Source: Candidatus Bathyarchaeota archaeon
GTDB lineage: Archaea > Thermoproteota > Bathyarchaeia > TCS64
Length of the DNA stretch: 15,113 nucleotides
Assembly: GCA_014729945.1 (NCBI GenBank)
Contig: WJJC01000093.1
Location: 1 to 15,113, forward strand
Reading direction: 5' to 3'
Below are positions 1 to 6,912 of this stretch, piece by piece. A model generated the notes under the pieces. It saw nothing but the letters and a program-made list of their open reading frames with translations, made no database searches and had not been told where the DNA came from. The position numbers and the translations under genes were made by a program. Each line of letters begins with the position of its first letter. Within the stretch, counting starts at the first letter, position 1.

Positions 1-18
1 AGCTGAGAGACCCACCGT

Positions 19-24
19 AAAAAA
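19..24 (-). terminator. T-run terminator after the PNPOx-like gene
   Basis: Six consecutive A on the plus strand give a T6 tract on the minus strand, starting four bases after the stop codon at 28-30. Archaeal RNA polymerase often terminates at short U-tracts without a strong hairpin. No clear hairpin is seen. The call rests on position and on the same pattern after other minus-strand operons in this window. Confidence 0.45.
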
Positions 25-27
25 GGA

Positions 28-438
28 TCATTTATGATCTTTCAATGAAGCCTCTCTTGGTTCCACCCATATTATTGATCTATCAAGGAAGGGATTATCG
101 TAACGAAGGGGTCTTCGATCCTCCTCTGGAAGCCACTCCAAGAGCCACCAGCGCCACATTTCCCTAACTTCCTCCCATGAAGCAAGCCTAGCCTCCCCTA
201 CTACATGGTACCATTTTCCCTCCTCAGAGGAGGGAAAGCTAACCACTACCTCGTTGTTCGCTTCAATCTCCTTTATCTTCCTTGTATCTTTGAAGGAGGG
301 AAACCACATTTCCTCATATGGGGACTCATTAAAGTTAGTCATGGGCCTCATATGAGATTCCCCGTCAGGTGTCATTGTCTTCAAGAAGACCTGTTTAGAC
401 GTTTTGAACGCCTCCTGCATTCCATCTAGTTTCTTCAT
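28..438 (-). CDS. Pyridoxamine 5'-phosphate oxidase-like flavin-binding protein
   Basis: This 136-residue protein resembles the split-barrel, FMN-binding PNPOx-like family (the general stress protein 26 / pyridoxamine phosphate oxidase-related group). Such proteins are small cytosolic dimers that bind FMN, F420 or related cofactors. Visible marks are an N-terminal helix, a strand followed by HMRPMTNF, the stretch FPSFKDTRKIKEIEANN that resembles the phosphate-binding and 'K..ei..n..v' segment of the fold, and the strand VVVSF leading into WYHVVGEARL. The start at 438 is chosen over an in-frame ATG at 495 because a TATA-like box lies about 26 bases upstream of 438, and because the earlier start would run into the upstream permease gene. 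The C-terminus is Trp-rich and less typical. The substrate cannot be told. Family fairly sure, function open. Confidence 0.75.
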   Translation of the reverse strand: MKKLDGMQEAFKTSKQVFLKTMTPDGESHMRPMTNFNESPYEEMWFPSFKDTRKIKEIEANNEVVVSFPSSEEGKWYHVVGEARLASWEEVREMWRWWLLEWLPEEDRRPLRYDNPFLDRSIIWVEPREASLKDHK

Positions 439-460
439 GAATAACTCTGCTGAACCCTTT

Positions 461-468
461 TTTATAAA
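461..468 (-). promoter_or_regulatory. TATA box for the PNPOx-like gene
   Basis: The palindromic octamer TTTATAAA is centred about 26 bases before the ATG at 438. This is the spacing expected for an archaeal leaderless transcript. It lies between the stop codon of the permease gene (479) and the ATG, so the gene probably has its own promoter. Confidence 0.6.
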
Positions 469-478
469 CATGAGCAAG

Positions 479-1414
479 TCATAGAAAAGCCTCAACCGCC
501 AACACCCATAGATTCATGGTTAAACCAGAGAGGAGGGATGAGACTAACAATACGGATGCTATCCGCCTTTCCTCGAATCCATATCTCTGGCTAAGAATAA
601 TCATCGACAAAGCAAGAGGTGACCCATACATAACAACCATCACCGATGTCTCTAAGACACTAAAACCAAAAGAACGAGATACTATGAAGGTTACACTAGG
701 TAAGACTAGTAAACGTATGGAGCTGATAAGAGCCGCCTCAACAAGGTTATCATACTCTTTACCATAGATGGATACACCTAGCATGAAAATAGCGACAGGC
801 GCGACGCTGGAAGCGATCATGTGGAGACCCGAGGATAAAGGTGTAGGTATCTCAACACCTAGCAGACTCAGGGATACACCGAGGACTATGGATAATATTA
901 ATGGATTTGTGGATAAACTGGATACGATTTTCCTCAACAAGTATGCCCTAGATGTATCACTAACAAAGGTCTCCAATAGTATCAATGTAATTATGAACCC
1001 CAGGGTGTTTATCGAAGACACGGATAAGGCTGCAAGCCGCTCAGCCTCCAAGGAATCATAGGCGAATCTCACGAAAGCCAAGCCATAAAACCCTAGGTTA
1101 CCAAAAGAGGCTACAATAATAGATAAGAACCAGAGACCACGTTCCAATCCCGTCAAATACCCGACCAAGACCACCCCCGCCCCCATAATCATCAACGGCA
1201 CTAGATTCAAAGCCATATAACGTAGAGTCTCCCCAGTAAACAATATCTCCGATAAATCAATAATCAGAAGCGCAGGCAAACCAATATAATACAGGTAACT
1301 CGAGAAGACACGTTCATCACCCTCCTCAAGTACACTCCGTTGCCTAGCGAGGAACCCCAAAAAGATGAGAGCAAATAAGGGCACAGTGGTCTGAAAGATG
1401 AGGGCAAGAGCCAT
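479..1414 (-). CDS. AEC-family permease (auxin efflux carrier-like)
   Basis: A 311-residue integral membrane protein with about ten hydrophobic segments. It starts with LALIFQTTVPLFALIFLGFLA and has a central charged loop, the layout of AEC / PF03547 transporters (auxin efflux carriers, bacterial malate and malonate carriers). Gly-, Pro- and Ser-rich stretches in the second half (for example LSSGLHMIASSVAPVAIFMLGVS and MYGSPLALSMIIL) match the conserved second repeat. The ATG at 1414 is preferred over the long extension to 1678, which would run into the divergent kinase gene and reads as polar, non-membrane sequence. A TATA-like box sits 25 bases upstream of 1414. The substrate is unknown; organic acids are common for the family. 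Confidence 0.82.
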   Translation of the reverse strand: MALALIFQTTVPLFALIFLGFLARQRSVLEEGDERVFSSYLYYIGLPALLIIDLSEILFTGETLRYMALNLVPLMIMGAGVVLVGYLTGLERGLWFLSIIVASFGNLGFYGLAFVRFAYDSLEAERLAALSVSSINTLGFIITLILLETFVSDTSRAYLLRKIVSSLSTNPLILSIVLGVSLSLLGVEIPTPLSSGLHMIASSVAPVAIFMLGVSIYGKEYDNLVEAALISSIRLLVLPSVTFIVSRSFGFSVLETSVMVVMYGSPLALSMIILSQRYGFEERRIASVLLVSSLLSGLTMNLWVLAVEAFL

Positions 1415-1433
1415 GATTTCTTTTTTGAACCAC

Positions 1434-1443
1434 ATAATATAAG
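1434..1443 (-). promoter_or_regulatory. TATA box for the AEC permease
   Basis: On the minus strand the sequence CTTATATTAT is centred about 25 bases before the ATG at 1414. This supports a leaderless transcript and the short form of the protein. The 64-base gap to the divergent kinase start at 1479 must hold both promoters. A weaker AAATAA at about 1452-1457 may serve the kinase. Confidence 0.55.
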
Positions 1444-1478
1444 GTAAATCCAAATAACCCAAGAAACCAATACAAAAT

Positions 1479-2006
1479 ATGAAAAGGGTCATAGTTGTAG
1501 GTACCTCCGGTTCAGGTAAGACCACGGTAGCCGGACAAATAGCCGTGACCCTTGGAATACACCACATTGAATTGGACAGCATCCACTGGCAACCCAACTG
1601 GACCGAGCTACCCGATGAAGAATTCATAGACAAAGTAAAAAAAGAAATAGATCGAGAATCATGGGTCGCAGATGGCAACTATAAGCCTGTCAGAGACCTC
1701 CTCTGGAAAAACGCTGACACATTGGTATGGCTCGATCTACCGTTCACAGTAGTATTCTGGCGTGTATTAAGACGCACCATCAAGAGAGTATGGACCCGTG
1801 AAAGGCTCTGGAACGATAACATTGAACGACTCTCCGCGTTATTTGGGAATTACGCTATGCCGTTATGGGTGATAAAAACATACAGGCGGAGAAAAAGGGA
1901 ATACAGTGAACTAACAGCTCACCCCGAATACAATCACCTCCAAGTACACCAATTAAAAACAGTTAAAGAAGTGGAGAAATGGCTTAGCGATCTAGTTCGT
2001 GATTAA
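1479..2006 (+). CDS. P-loop kinase, FlaR / adenylate kinase-like
   Basis: A 175-residue P-loop NTPase. The Walker A motif GTSGSGKT is at residues 8-15. It is followed by the pattern H-x-x-E-L-D-S-I-H-W (about 28-38) and WVADGNY (62-68), both typical of the 'DNA topology modulation protein FlaR-like' branch of adenylate kinase-related proteins. A basic helix rich in Arg (about 97-112) may be the lid that contacts nucleotide phosphates. Such proteins are thought to phosphorylate small molecules or nucleotides; the FlaR name comes from a weak historical link and should not be taken as function. The gene ends convergently with the SGNH hydrolase, overlapping by 15 bases. No strong ribosome site is seen. 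Confidence 0.75.
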   Translation: MKRVIVVGTSGSGKTTVAGQIAVTLGIHHIELDSIHWQPNWTELPDEEFIDKVKKEIDRESWVADGNYKPVRDLLWKNADTLVWLDLPFTVVFWRVLRRTIKRVWTRERLWNDNIERLSALFGNYAMPLWVIKTYRRRKREYSELTAHPEYNHLQVHQLKTVKEVEKWLSDLVRD

Positions 2007-2612
2007 ACCCTGTATTATCTCAACAAGTTTACTATAAATAGACTGCATAATTGTCCGGTATCCTTTATCACTGAGATGAACTCCATCATTAGAGTATTCT
2101 TCCGCTAGTTTACCATCACCATCCACGAGGAGGGAGAAAACATCCAGACAAGTAACCCCACAGGATCTACAATACTCCATAAGACAATGGTTCAACTCTC
2201 TAACCTGATCATTAAAATGGACACCACCCACGGGAGCAACATTCAAAACCACGGGAAAAGCTCTAATGGCTCTGGTTTTCTCCACAAGTTTCACGATGTT
2301 CCAATAAATATCTCCTGGAGGCACCATGGAGGAGAGGTCATTGATCCCACCCCAGATCAAGACGATATCAGGATCCTCCGACTTAACACAGACATCAAAC
2401 CGATTCAGTAGACCAACAGTACTATCACCGTCACGACCCTGATTAACTATAACAATATCCCGTTCTGCATCTATTTCGCCCAGCCACATTCTGAGACTGG
2501 ACTCCAGCATATTGGTGAACGGGTAATACCGGAGAGGAAGACTACCCGGTCCCTGCTGAAAACCAGCCGTAAGACTATCCCCGAGAAAGACGGTCACGAT
2601 CCAATCACCCAA
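1992..2612 (-). CDS. SGNH/GDSL-family hydrolase
   Basis: A 206-residue single-domain esterase/lipase-like hydrolase of the SGNH superfamily. Block I is FLGDSL with nucleophile Ser13. Block II Gly is in NQGRDG (Gly59). Block III is GGIND with Asn91. Block V is DGVH with Asp176 and His179. The four catalytic positions are therefore present and the enzyme should be active on an ester or acetyl group; the substrate is unknown. No signal peptide is seen, so it is probably cytosolic. The 2612 start is a TTG. A GTG at 2597 would give a protein starting five residues later, just before the first strand, and is a serious alternative. The 3' end overlaps the convergent kinase gene by 15 bases. Confidence 0.85.
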   Translation of the reverse strand: MGDWIVTVFLGDSLTAGFQQGPGSLPLRYYPFTNMLESSLRMWLGEIDAERDIVIVNQGRDGDSTVGLLNRFDVCVKSEDPDIVLIWGGINDLSSMVPPGDIYWNIVKLVEKTRAIRAFPVVLNVAPVGGVHFNDQVRELNHCLMEYCRSCGVTCLDVFSLLVDGDGKLAEEYSNDGVHLSDKGYRTIMQSIYSKLVEIIQGLITN

Positions 2613-2638
2613 TGTTTATCCACTCAGATATGCAGATG

Positions 2639-2649
2639 GATATTAAATA
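2639..2649. promoter_or_regulatory. Possible shared TATA region of divergent genes
   Basis: The A/T-rich stretch GATATTAAATA lies about 32 bases from the SGNH hydrolase start and about 34 bases from the amidohydrolase ATG. It reads as a TATA-like box on both strands. The distances are slightly longer than for leaderless genes, so short leaders are likely. On the plus strand GGTG at 2671-2674 may act as a weak Shine-Dalgarno site for the amidohydrolase. Confidence 0.35.
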
Positions 2650-2678
2650 GCTTAAGCCTAACTAGTTAATGGTGTTCC

Positions 2679-4325
2679 ATGTCGATGGGGGATGAGTTTG
2701 GCGCTGACTTGGTTCTGTATAACGGTAAGGTAGTAACAGTGGACTTAGATGGCTCAGAGGCTGAAGCTGTAGCGGTCCGTGAAGGAAAAATAATCAAAGT
2801 AGGGGATAACTCAGAGATCCTAGAGTTAGCCCGCGAGGACACATCGAGACTAGATCTAGAGGGTAAAATATTGTTACCCGGATTCATTGACACGCATGAG
2901 CATTGCATAAGGAAAGGACTGCAACTCGACTGGGTTCAATGCACTACACCCCCAATGAACAGCCTCAAAGACGTAATAACAGCGCTGAAAGCGAAAGCAG
3001 AAACAAAACCAGAGGGTGAATGGGTAATAGGCGCATGGTTCGACGAAACACAGTGGGAAGACAAGAGGTTCCCCACCAGACACGATTTGGATAAAGCCTC
3101 AGAGAAACACCCTATATATCTGGGGAGAGCCGGTGGACACAACGCGGTAGCCAACAGCCTAGCCCTCAGACTGGCGGGAATAACAAAAGACACACCACAG
3201 CCAGAGGGGGGAAACATTGAGCGAAACCCTGATGGGAGCCCCACAGGCAGACTTGACGAGATCGCCGCCATGGACATGGTAAGAGATATCATACCCAAAC
3301 CCAGGGCAGAGGAAGAAACCCAAATACTTGTGGAAAACTGGCCAATCTTAGAAGAAACCTATCTCAGCTGGGGGTTAACAGGTATACATGAGGCACACAT
3401 CAAAGCACCTCAGGCACAAGCCTACCAGATACTGGATAGGAAGAACAAGCTCAAGATCAGAATTGGTTTAATGCTGGACGGAATGACACCCTATAAAGGA
3501 TACGCCACTAGTGACCTCTCCCGACAGGGAATACGAACACCCTTCAAGTGGAGTAACAGGCTCCGCGTTATAGGAGTCAAGGTGGGAACAGACGGAGCCA
3601 TGGGAAGCCTCACAGCAGCCCTATACGAGGATTACGCCAACGATCCGGGTAACCGGGGTATCATCAGATGTACCAGAAAAGAACTGATAGAAGAGGTAAC
3701 ACGATGCCACATGGCTAGGTTACAAGTCTGCATTCACGCCATAGGAGACCGAGCTATAGATCTCTCCCTCGACGCCATAGAAGCAGCCATGAAGACAAGG
3801 CACTGGCCAGATCACGGCCACAGAATAGAGCACGCCGGATACGTACAACCCAGCCAACTTGAAAGAATGAAGGAACTGGGGATAACTGTTAGTGCATCTA
3901 TCGGTTTCTGCTACCCCATCGGAGACAGCCACATAACGGCCCTAGGTCCAGAAAGGCTGTGTGGATACTACCCAATGAAGAGCTTCAGAGACCACGGGAT
4001 AATCACAGCTGGTAACAGCGATGGATTTGGCAACAGCTACGCGCTAACAGGCATCTATGGATGCGTTACCCGTAAAACAAGATCAGGGCAAACCATCTGC
4101 AAGGACGAAGCAATACCAATTCTAGACGCTATAAGAGCCTATACATGGAACGCAGCCTATCTGGAAGGAACTTTAGAAGAGAAAGGATCCATTGAGAAGG
4201 GAAAATTCGCTGACTTTGTTGTGCTGGATAGGGACATCACCACGGTGCCACCAGAGGAGATACTGGAGACAAAGGTACTCATGACAATAATAAATGGAGA
4301 GATAGTCTACGAATACTCAGAGTGA
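2679..4325 (+). CDS. Amidohydrolase family 3 (YtcJ-like) metal-dependent hydrolase
   Basis: A 548-residue protein with the layout of amidohydrolase family 3. A small beta-sandwich domain is split between the N-terminus (LVLYNGKVVTVD, about 11-22) and the C-terminus (FADFVVLDRDI), with a TIM-barrel between them. Metal-site residues are visible: H73 and H75 in DTHEH, a likely bridging Lys301 in VKVGTDGAMGS, His353 in HAIGD, His384 in RIEHAG and Asp448 in GNSDGF. The HNAV segment near 154 is also typical of YtcJ relatives. It should hydrolyse an amide, N-formyl or similar C-N bond in the cytosol; the substrate is not predictable. The length matches the family (about 530-560). ATG at 2685 is an alternative start two codons later. 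The 3' end overlaps the convergent GGCT-like gene by 9 bases. Confidence 0.88.
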   Translation: MSMGDEFGADLVLYNGKVVTVDLDGSEAEAVAVREGKIIKVGDNSEILELAREDTSRLDLEGKILLPGFIDTHEHCIRKGLQLDWVQCTTPPMNSLKDVITALKAKAETKPEGEWVIGAWFDETQWEDKRFPTRHDLDKASEKHPIYLGRAGGHNAVANSLALRLAGITKDTPQPEGGNIERNPDGSPTGRLDEIAAMDMVRDIIPKPRAEEETQILVENWPILEETYLSWGLTGIHEAHIKAPQAQAYQILDRKNKLKIRIGLMLDGMTPYKGYATSDLSRQGIRTPFKWSNRLRVIGVKVGTDGAMGSLTAALYEDYANDPGNRGIIRCTRKELIEEVTRCHMARLQVCIHAIGDRAIDLSLDAIEAAMKTRHWPDHGHRIEHAGYVQPSQLERMKELGITVSASIGFCYPIGDSHITALGPERLCGYYPMKSFRDHGIITAGNSDGFGNSYALTGIYGCVTRKTRSGQTICKDEAIPILDAIRAYTWNAAYLEGTLEEKGSIEKGKFADFVVLDRDITTVPPEEILETKVLMTIINGEIVYEYSE

Positions 4326-4766
4326 ACGTTCATAGATGGCCACAATCTCCTGAATATAACCAGGATCTAGGCCATGATCTTTGGCCCCAGAGATCATCAA
4401 ATCTACATAGCCCCTAGCAGGTGTGAAAGGCCCCTGTGGATTAACTATGCGGTACAGATCAGCGTCATACCACTCCTTGTCCTCACCAAGCACCTTGAAG
4501 GTCTCACGCCGGTACAACCCCTGGGGGACACTCTCTAGTATATCCAGTTCCTTTAACTCCTCTTCATCACACTCATAGATGACCCCATAAACCAGATGAC
4601 TTGGTTTCTCTATTATGCTGCTTATTCCTCCTTGCCTTTTTTTGCTCCAGAAACGAAACTGGACCTCATAGTTGGGGAGATAAGCCTTCATGACAAACTC
4701 TGCGCTGGGAACATATTTCCTTAAAAACGCCATATTCAGGTTAGAACCATATCCAAAATGATACAT
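4317..4766 (-). CDS. Gamma-glutamylcyclotransferase-like protein
   Basis: A 149-residue protein of the GGCT/AIG2-like fold. The signature YGSNL (residues 6-10) forms the substrate-binding loop near the N-terminus. The stretch LDILESVPQGLYRRE supplies the Glu at the place of the catalytic acid and the following Y-R-R strand, as in family members. These enzymes release 5-oxoproline from gamma-glutamyl amines or peptides, or act on related adducts; the exact substrate is unknown here. A TATA-like box 26 bases before the ATG supports a leaderless transcript and this start. The gene is convergent with the amidohydrolase; the two share amide chemistry but a functional link is speculative. Confidence 0.82.
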   Translation of the reverse strand: MYHFGYGSNLNMAFLRKYVPSAEFVMKAYLPNYEVQFRFWSKKRQGGISSIIEKPSHLVYGVIYECDEEELKELDILESVPQGLYRRETFKVLGEDKEWYDADLYRIVNPQGPFTPARGYVDLMISGAKDHGLDPGYIQEIVAIYERSL

Positions 4767-4788
4767 ACTAACATCCTTGTGCCCATGT

Positions 4789-4796
4789 GTTTAAAG
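4789..4796 (-). promoter_or_regulatory. TATA box for the GGCT-like gene
   Basis: The minus-strand sequence CTTTAAAC is centred about 26 bases upstream of the ATG at 4766, the usual spacing for an archaeal leaderless promoter. Confidence 0.5.
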
Positions 4797-4824
4797 ACAT
4801 CGAGCTGCCCAGTCCTCCATAGAT

Positions 4825-4830
4825 AAAAAA
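4825..4830 (-). terminator. T-run terminator of the ECF operon
   Basis: A T6 tract on the minus strand begins two bases after the stop codon of the winged-helix gene. It marks the likely end of the three-gene ECF operon and separates it from the GGCT-like gene. Confidence 0.5.
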
Positions 4831-4832
4831 CA

Positions 4833-5435
4833 CTAAGCCAAAAGGTCTATGGACGCAGCTAATGAACCTAGTGCCGCAGTGAAGCCATCATCACTTGAAC
4901 CTATAATAGCTACATCATTGTCCCTTGGATCTAAATCAGAGAGACCATCAAGAACAACATCTCTAATATCCTCCTCAACACCCGGAATAATCCATTCTCC
5001 ACCCCGATAAATCAGAGTAGTAGCACCTGTAGCTCCATGAATCAAAGCCTGATCCCTCTGCTTTACACCCAATCTCACTTTCTCTGAAGCCCCCCGAATT
5101 AAAACAACCCAGTTAACCATATCAACCGTAATCTCAGATTCAGGAAGAGGCTTCCAAGTTAACACCTTCTCCAAGGTTCTCATGAAAGCCCGCCCATATT
5201 CACATAGTGTGGCTCCTGAGCGATTGACCTTGATTAAACCATGTTCCTGAAATCTACCTAGCATGGTTCTGATAGTACCCTCACCTAGTCTTAATTCATC
5301 ACTCAACTGTTTCCTGCCTATTCTCTTATCTTTGAGAAGGATCAAAGCGTATAAAACATGAGCTCTGGTGAAATCCGGTGTTCTTCCTGGAGCTGTTTTA
5401 GAAGTGATCTCATCAAGGAGCTTGATCTGTTCCAT
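4833..5435 (-). CDS. Winged-helix regulator, DUF4443-like C-terminal domain
   Basis: A 200-residue protein. Residues about 22-90 form a winged-helix DNA-binding domain: helix FTRAHVLYALILL, then IGRKQLSDELRLGEGTIRTMLGR (41-61 holds the recognition helix) and a wing ending in ITV-like strands. The C-terminal half (about 105-200) has the motif HGATGATTLIY (133-143) and a glycine- and acid-rich end, resembling the archaeal DUF4443 domain, which I take as a ligand-sensing module (inference, from memory of the family). It is the third gene of the ECF-S operon, 10 bases after DUF4430, so it probably senses the transported compound or a product and regulates the operon. A palindrome before the operon is a candidate binding site. 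HTH part sure; domain name less so. Confidence 0.7.
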   Translation of the reverse strand: MEQIKLLDEITSKTAPGRTPDFTRAHVLYALILLKDKRIGRKQLSDELRLGEGTIRTMLGRFQEHGLIKVNRSGATLCEYGRAFMRTLEKVLTWKPLPESEITVDMVNWVVLIRGASEKVRLGVKQRDQALIHGATGATTLIYRGGEWIIPGVEEDIRDVVLDGLSDLDPRDNDVAIIGSSDDGFTAALGSLAASIDLLA

Positions 5436-5445
5436 GGGGTATCAA

Positions 5446-5895
5446 CTAGTGGAATGATGTATAAGTCCATCCAACTATATCACCATCATGTAATACATGC
5501 TGGTCAGCCCCAACAGAGCCAGTCTTCCATTCCCCATCATAATAGCTCCAGATCCAGAAATGGGAATCATCCTGCTCCAAACCGTTTATCGATATCACGA
5601 AGGCACCATATTCTAAAGTCTGGTAATCTACAGCCAGGCTGTCCACGGTAGCGTTAAGAAGACTCGCACCCATCTTTATCCTTGTATCATTATACCATAC
5701 AAGGGATCCATTACCGTAATCAATCAATAGGTCAACCTCCACCGTGAATTTCTCTAGCTCCTCAAGAGTAGTTTGATATTCCTCGTCGAGCTGTCGTAGT
5801 TTATAGTTGTAGTTTACAGCGAGGGCGCCACTGGCAATGGAAGTGCATAGAAGTATCACTGCTACTAGCTTGTACGTTTTTTTATCTATCTTCAT
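5446..5895 (-). CDS. Membrane-anchored DUF4430-like ligand-binding protein
   Basis: A 149-residue protein with a basic N-terminus, one hydrophobic segment (about residues 9-28) that is a signal anchor, and a short coiled stretch (about 29-48). A C-terminal domain outside the membrane follows. It contains FWIWSYYDGEWKTGSVGAD and HVLHDGDIVGWTYTSF, the Trp- and Gly-Asp-rich pattern of DUF4430, the domain related to the C-terminal part of transcobalamin/intrinsic factor. Proteins of this kind often accompany ECF transporters and may capture the ligand outside the cell. The start overlaps the 3' end of the ECF S gene by 14 bases, so the two are probably translationally coupled. A cobalamin-like ligand is suggested by family relationship only. 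Confidence 0.72.
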   Translation of the reverse strand: MKIDKKTYKLVAVILLCTSIASGALAVNYNYKLRQLDEEYQTTLEELEKFTVEVDLLIDYGNGSLVWYNDTRIKMGASLLNATVDSLAVDYQTLEYGAFVISINGLEQDDSHFWIWSYYDGEWKTGSVGADQHVLHDGDIVGWTYTSFH

Positions 5896-6418
5896 TCTTC
5901 ATCACTTTGTTTATGGAATTAACTAATGGTTTGAATCCAAATCCAAAGAATATCGCATTACTCAACATGTGAGTTAATGAGAAGGGGATACCCGTCACCA
6001 AGGCTAAGGCGATTGGGATGCCGACTGTTAACCCTGAGACAATATTGGTGAAGAGATCATAGATTAGGGTTAATAAGAAACCAGTTACGGCTAGCCAAGG
6101 GTCAAATCCTGTACCATCACTTGTATGTTTCCCAGAGAACAAGCCACCGGCTACCCCGAAAAGGGCTTCACCAGTTACCGTTGATATGAATACTGGTAGA
6201 CTAAACCCGTAGGGGTTAATAATTCCATATACCAGCCAGACGAGGCCACCTGTGAAGGCGCCTAAACTGGATCCCATAAGATATCCTGACGTGAAGACTA
6301 TGATGTCCATGAATTTGATGTTCACTACGCCTATTAACATGTAGTTGGTGGCTATGGCTGTGGCTGTGAGTATTGCTATCAGGGATATTTTTCTTGGTGT
6401 GATCTTTGATTGAAGCAA
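5882..6418 (-). CDS. ECF transporter S component (substrate-binding membrane subunit)
   Basis: About 178 residues, with five or six hydrophobic helices and the N-terminal pattern TPRKISLIAILTATAIA seen in ECF S components. Further marks are the Gly-rich membrane stretch GYLMGSSLGAFTGGLVWLVYG and INPYG. S components bind vitamins or metals and work with an ATPase pair (EcfA) and EcfT. None of those is in this window, so the module must be shared from elsewhere. The start is set at a TTG (6418). The frame stays open to an ATG at 6487, but that N-terminus (WGFWIETLYWLDD) is not S-component-like, and a TATA-like box and a palindrome lie just upstream of 6418. First gene of an operon with DUF4430 and the regulator. 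Substrate unknown. Confidence 0.75.
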   Translation of the reverse strand: MLQSKITPRKISLIAILTATAIATNYMLIGVVNIKFMDIIVFTSGYLMGSSLGAFTGGLVWLVYGIINPYGFSLPVFISTVTGEALFGVAGGLFSGKHTSDGTGFDPWLAVTGFLLTLIYDLFTNIVSGLTVGIPIALALVTGIPFSLTHMLSNAIFFGFGFKPLVNSINKVMKNEDR

Positions 6419-6424
6419 ACCAGT

Positions 6425-6443
6425 GTTGGATGGATCATCCAAC
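6425..6443. repeat. Perfect 8-3-8 inverted repeat, candidate operator
   Basis: GTTGGATG and CATCCAAC form a perfect inverted repeat separated by GAT. It lies between the TATA-like box and the TTG start of the ECF S gene, where a bound repressor would cover the transcription start. It is also 56-74 bases upstream of the divergent metallopeptidase ATG. One or two such repeats are expected by chance in 15 kb over all spacer lengths; the location is what makes it noteworthy. The winged-helix protein of the same operon is the obvious candidate to bind it (inference). Confidence 0.5.
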
Positions 6444-6451
6444 CAATAAAG
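6444..6451 (-). promoter_or_regulatory. TATA-like box for the ECF operon
   Basis: The minus-strand sequence CTTTATTG is about 29 bases upstream of the TTG start at 6418 and directly abuts the palindrome. It is a moderate match to an archaeal TATA box. Confidence 0.4.
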
Positions 6452-6471
6452 AGTTTCGATCCAAAACCCCC

Positions 6472-6477
6472 ATAAAA
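6472..6477 (+). promoter_or_regulatory. TATA-like box for the metallopeptidase gene
   Basis: ATAAAA is centred about 24 bases before the ATG at 6499, with a run of C before it. It supports the short form of the metallopeptidase and a leaderless transcript. Confidence 0.35.
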
Positions 6478-6498
6478 CACCAGACAAGAATAAAACAG

Positions 6499-6891
6499 AT
6501 GATCCAATACTACGAAGCCCCTGATATACGAGAAAGAATCGAAAACATCATAAATATCCTCAAATTTGACCACGTTGACCTAGATAACCTCCGCTGCATT
6601 AGAAGCAGAGGCAGCAAGAGCCGTAAAACAATAGCAAGAATCCATGGACTGGGCAGGATATGGCAGGAAGCATTATCCATGGACCCAGTTTACATCATCG
6701 AAGTAATACATGAGAAATTTGATTATTATCCACCGGAAGCACAAGATCGAACGCTGATACATGAACTCATGCACATCCCCCACACCGCGAAGGGGGGATT
6801 CAGGCACCACAAGAACTATGTGACAGCCGAGAAAGTAGATACATGGTATAACAGATACGTCCAGAAGTGTAGAGAACAAGAAATAAACTAA
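6499..6891 (+). CDS. Archaeal HExxH putative metallopeptidase
   Basis: A 130-residue single-domain protein with the zinc-binding motif HELMH (His88, Glu89, His92) inside the conserved segment LIHELMHIPHTAKGG. A further His pair at 103-104 (FRHHKNYV) can supply the third ligand. The part before it, CIRSRGSKSRKTIARIHGLGRIWQ (33-56), is strongly conserved in the archaeal and phage-type putative metallopeptidase family as I remember it. Catalytic residues are intact; the substrate is unknown. The frame is open back to a TTG at 6406, but that region overlaps the divergent ECF start and promoter and is unlike the family, so 6499 is chosen. The ubiquitin-like gene follows after 21 bases on the same strand, suggesting co-transcription and a role in processing or quality control of small modifiers (inference). 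Confidence 0.8.
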   Translation: MIQYYEAPDIRERIENIINILKFDHVDLDNLRCIRSRGSKSRKTIARIHGLGRIWQEALSMDPVYIIEVIHEKFDYYPPEAQDRTLIHELMHIPHTAKGGFRHHKNYVTAEKVDTWYNRYVQKCREQEIN

Positions 6892-6912
6892 GCCAAACAA
6901 AGATGAGTATCA

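Noticed and set aside
516..1061. Plus-strand frames opposite the AEC permease
   Set aside because: They are antisense shadows with no promoter and no recognisable domain, against a well-supported membrane protein.
1415..1678. N-terminal extension of the AEC permease frame
   Set aside because: It lies antisense to the kinase gene, reads as polar Ser/Pro-rich sequence and lies beyond a well-placed TATA box for the ATG at 1414.
6419..6487. Longer start (ATG 6487) for the ECF S component
   Set aside because: The added Trp-rich segment is unlike S components and would place the start 12 bases from the opposite metallopeptidase ATG, leaving no room for promoters.
6406..6498. Longer start (TTG) for the HExxH metallopeptidase
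   Set aside because: The added residues are unlike the family and would cross the divergent ECF start, TATA-like box and palindrome.
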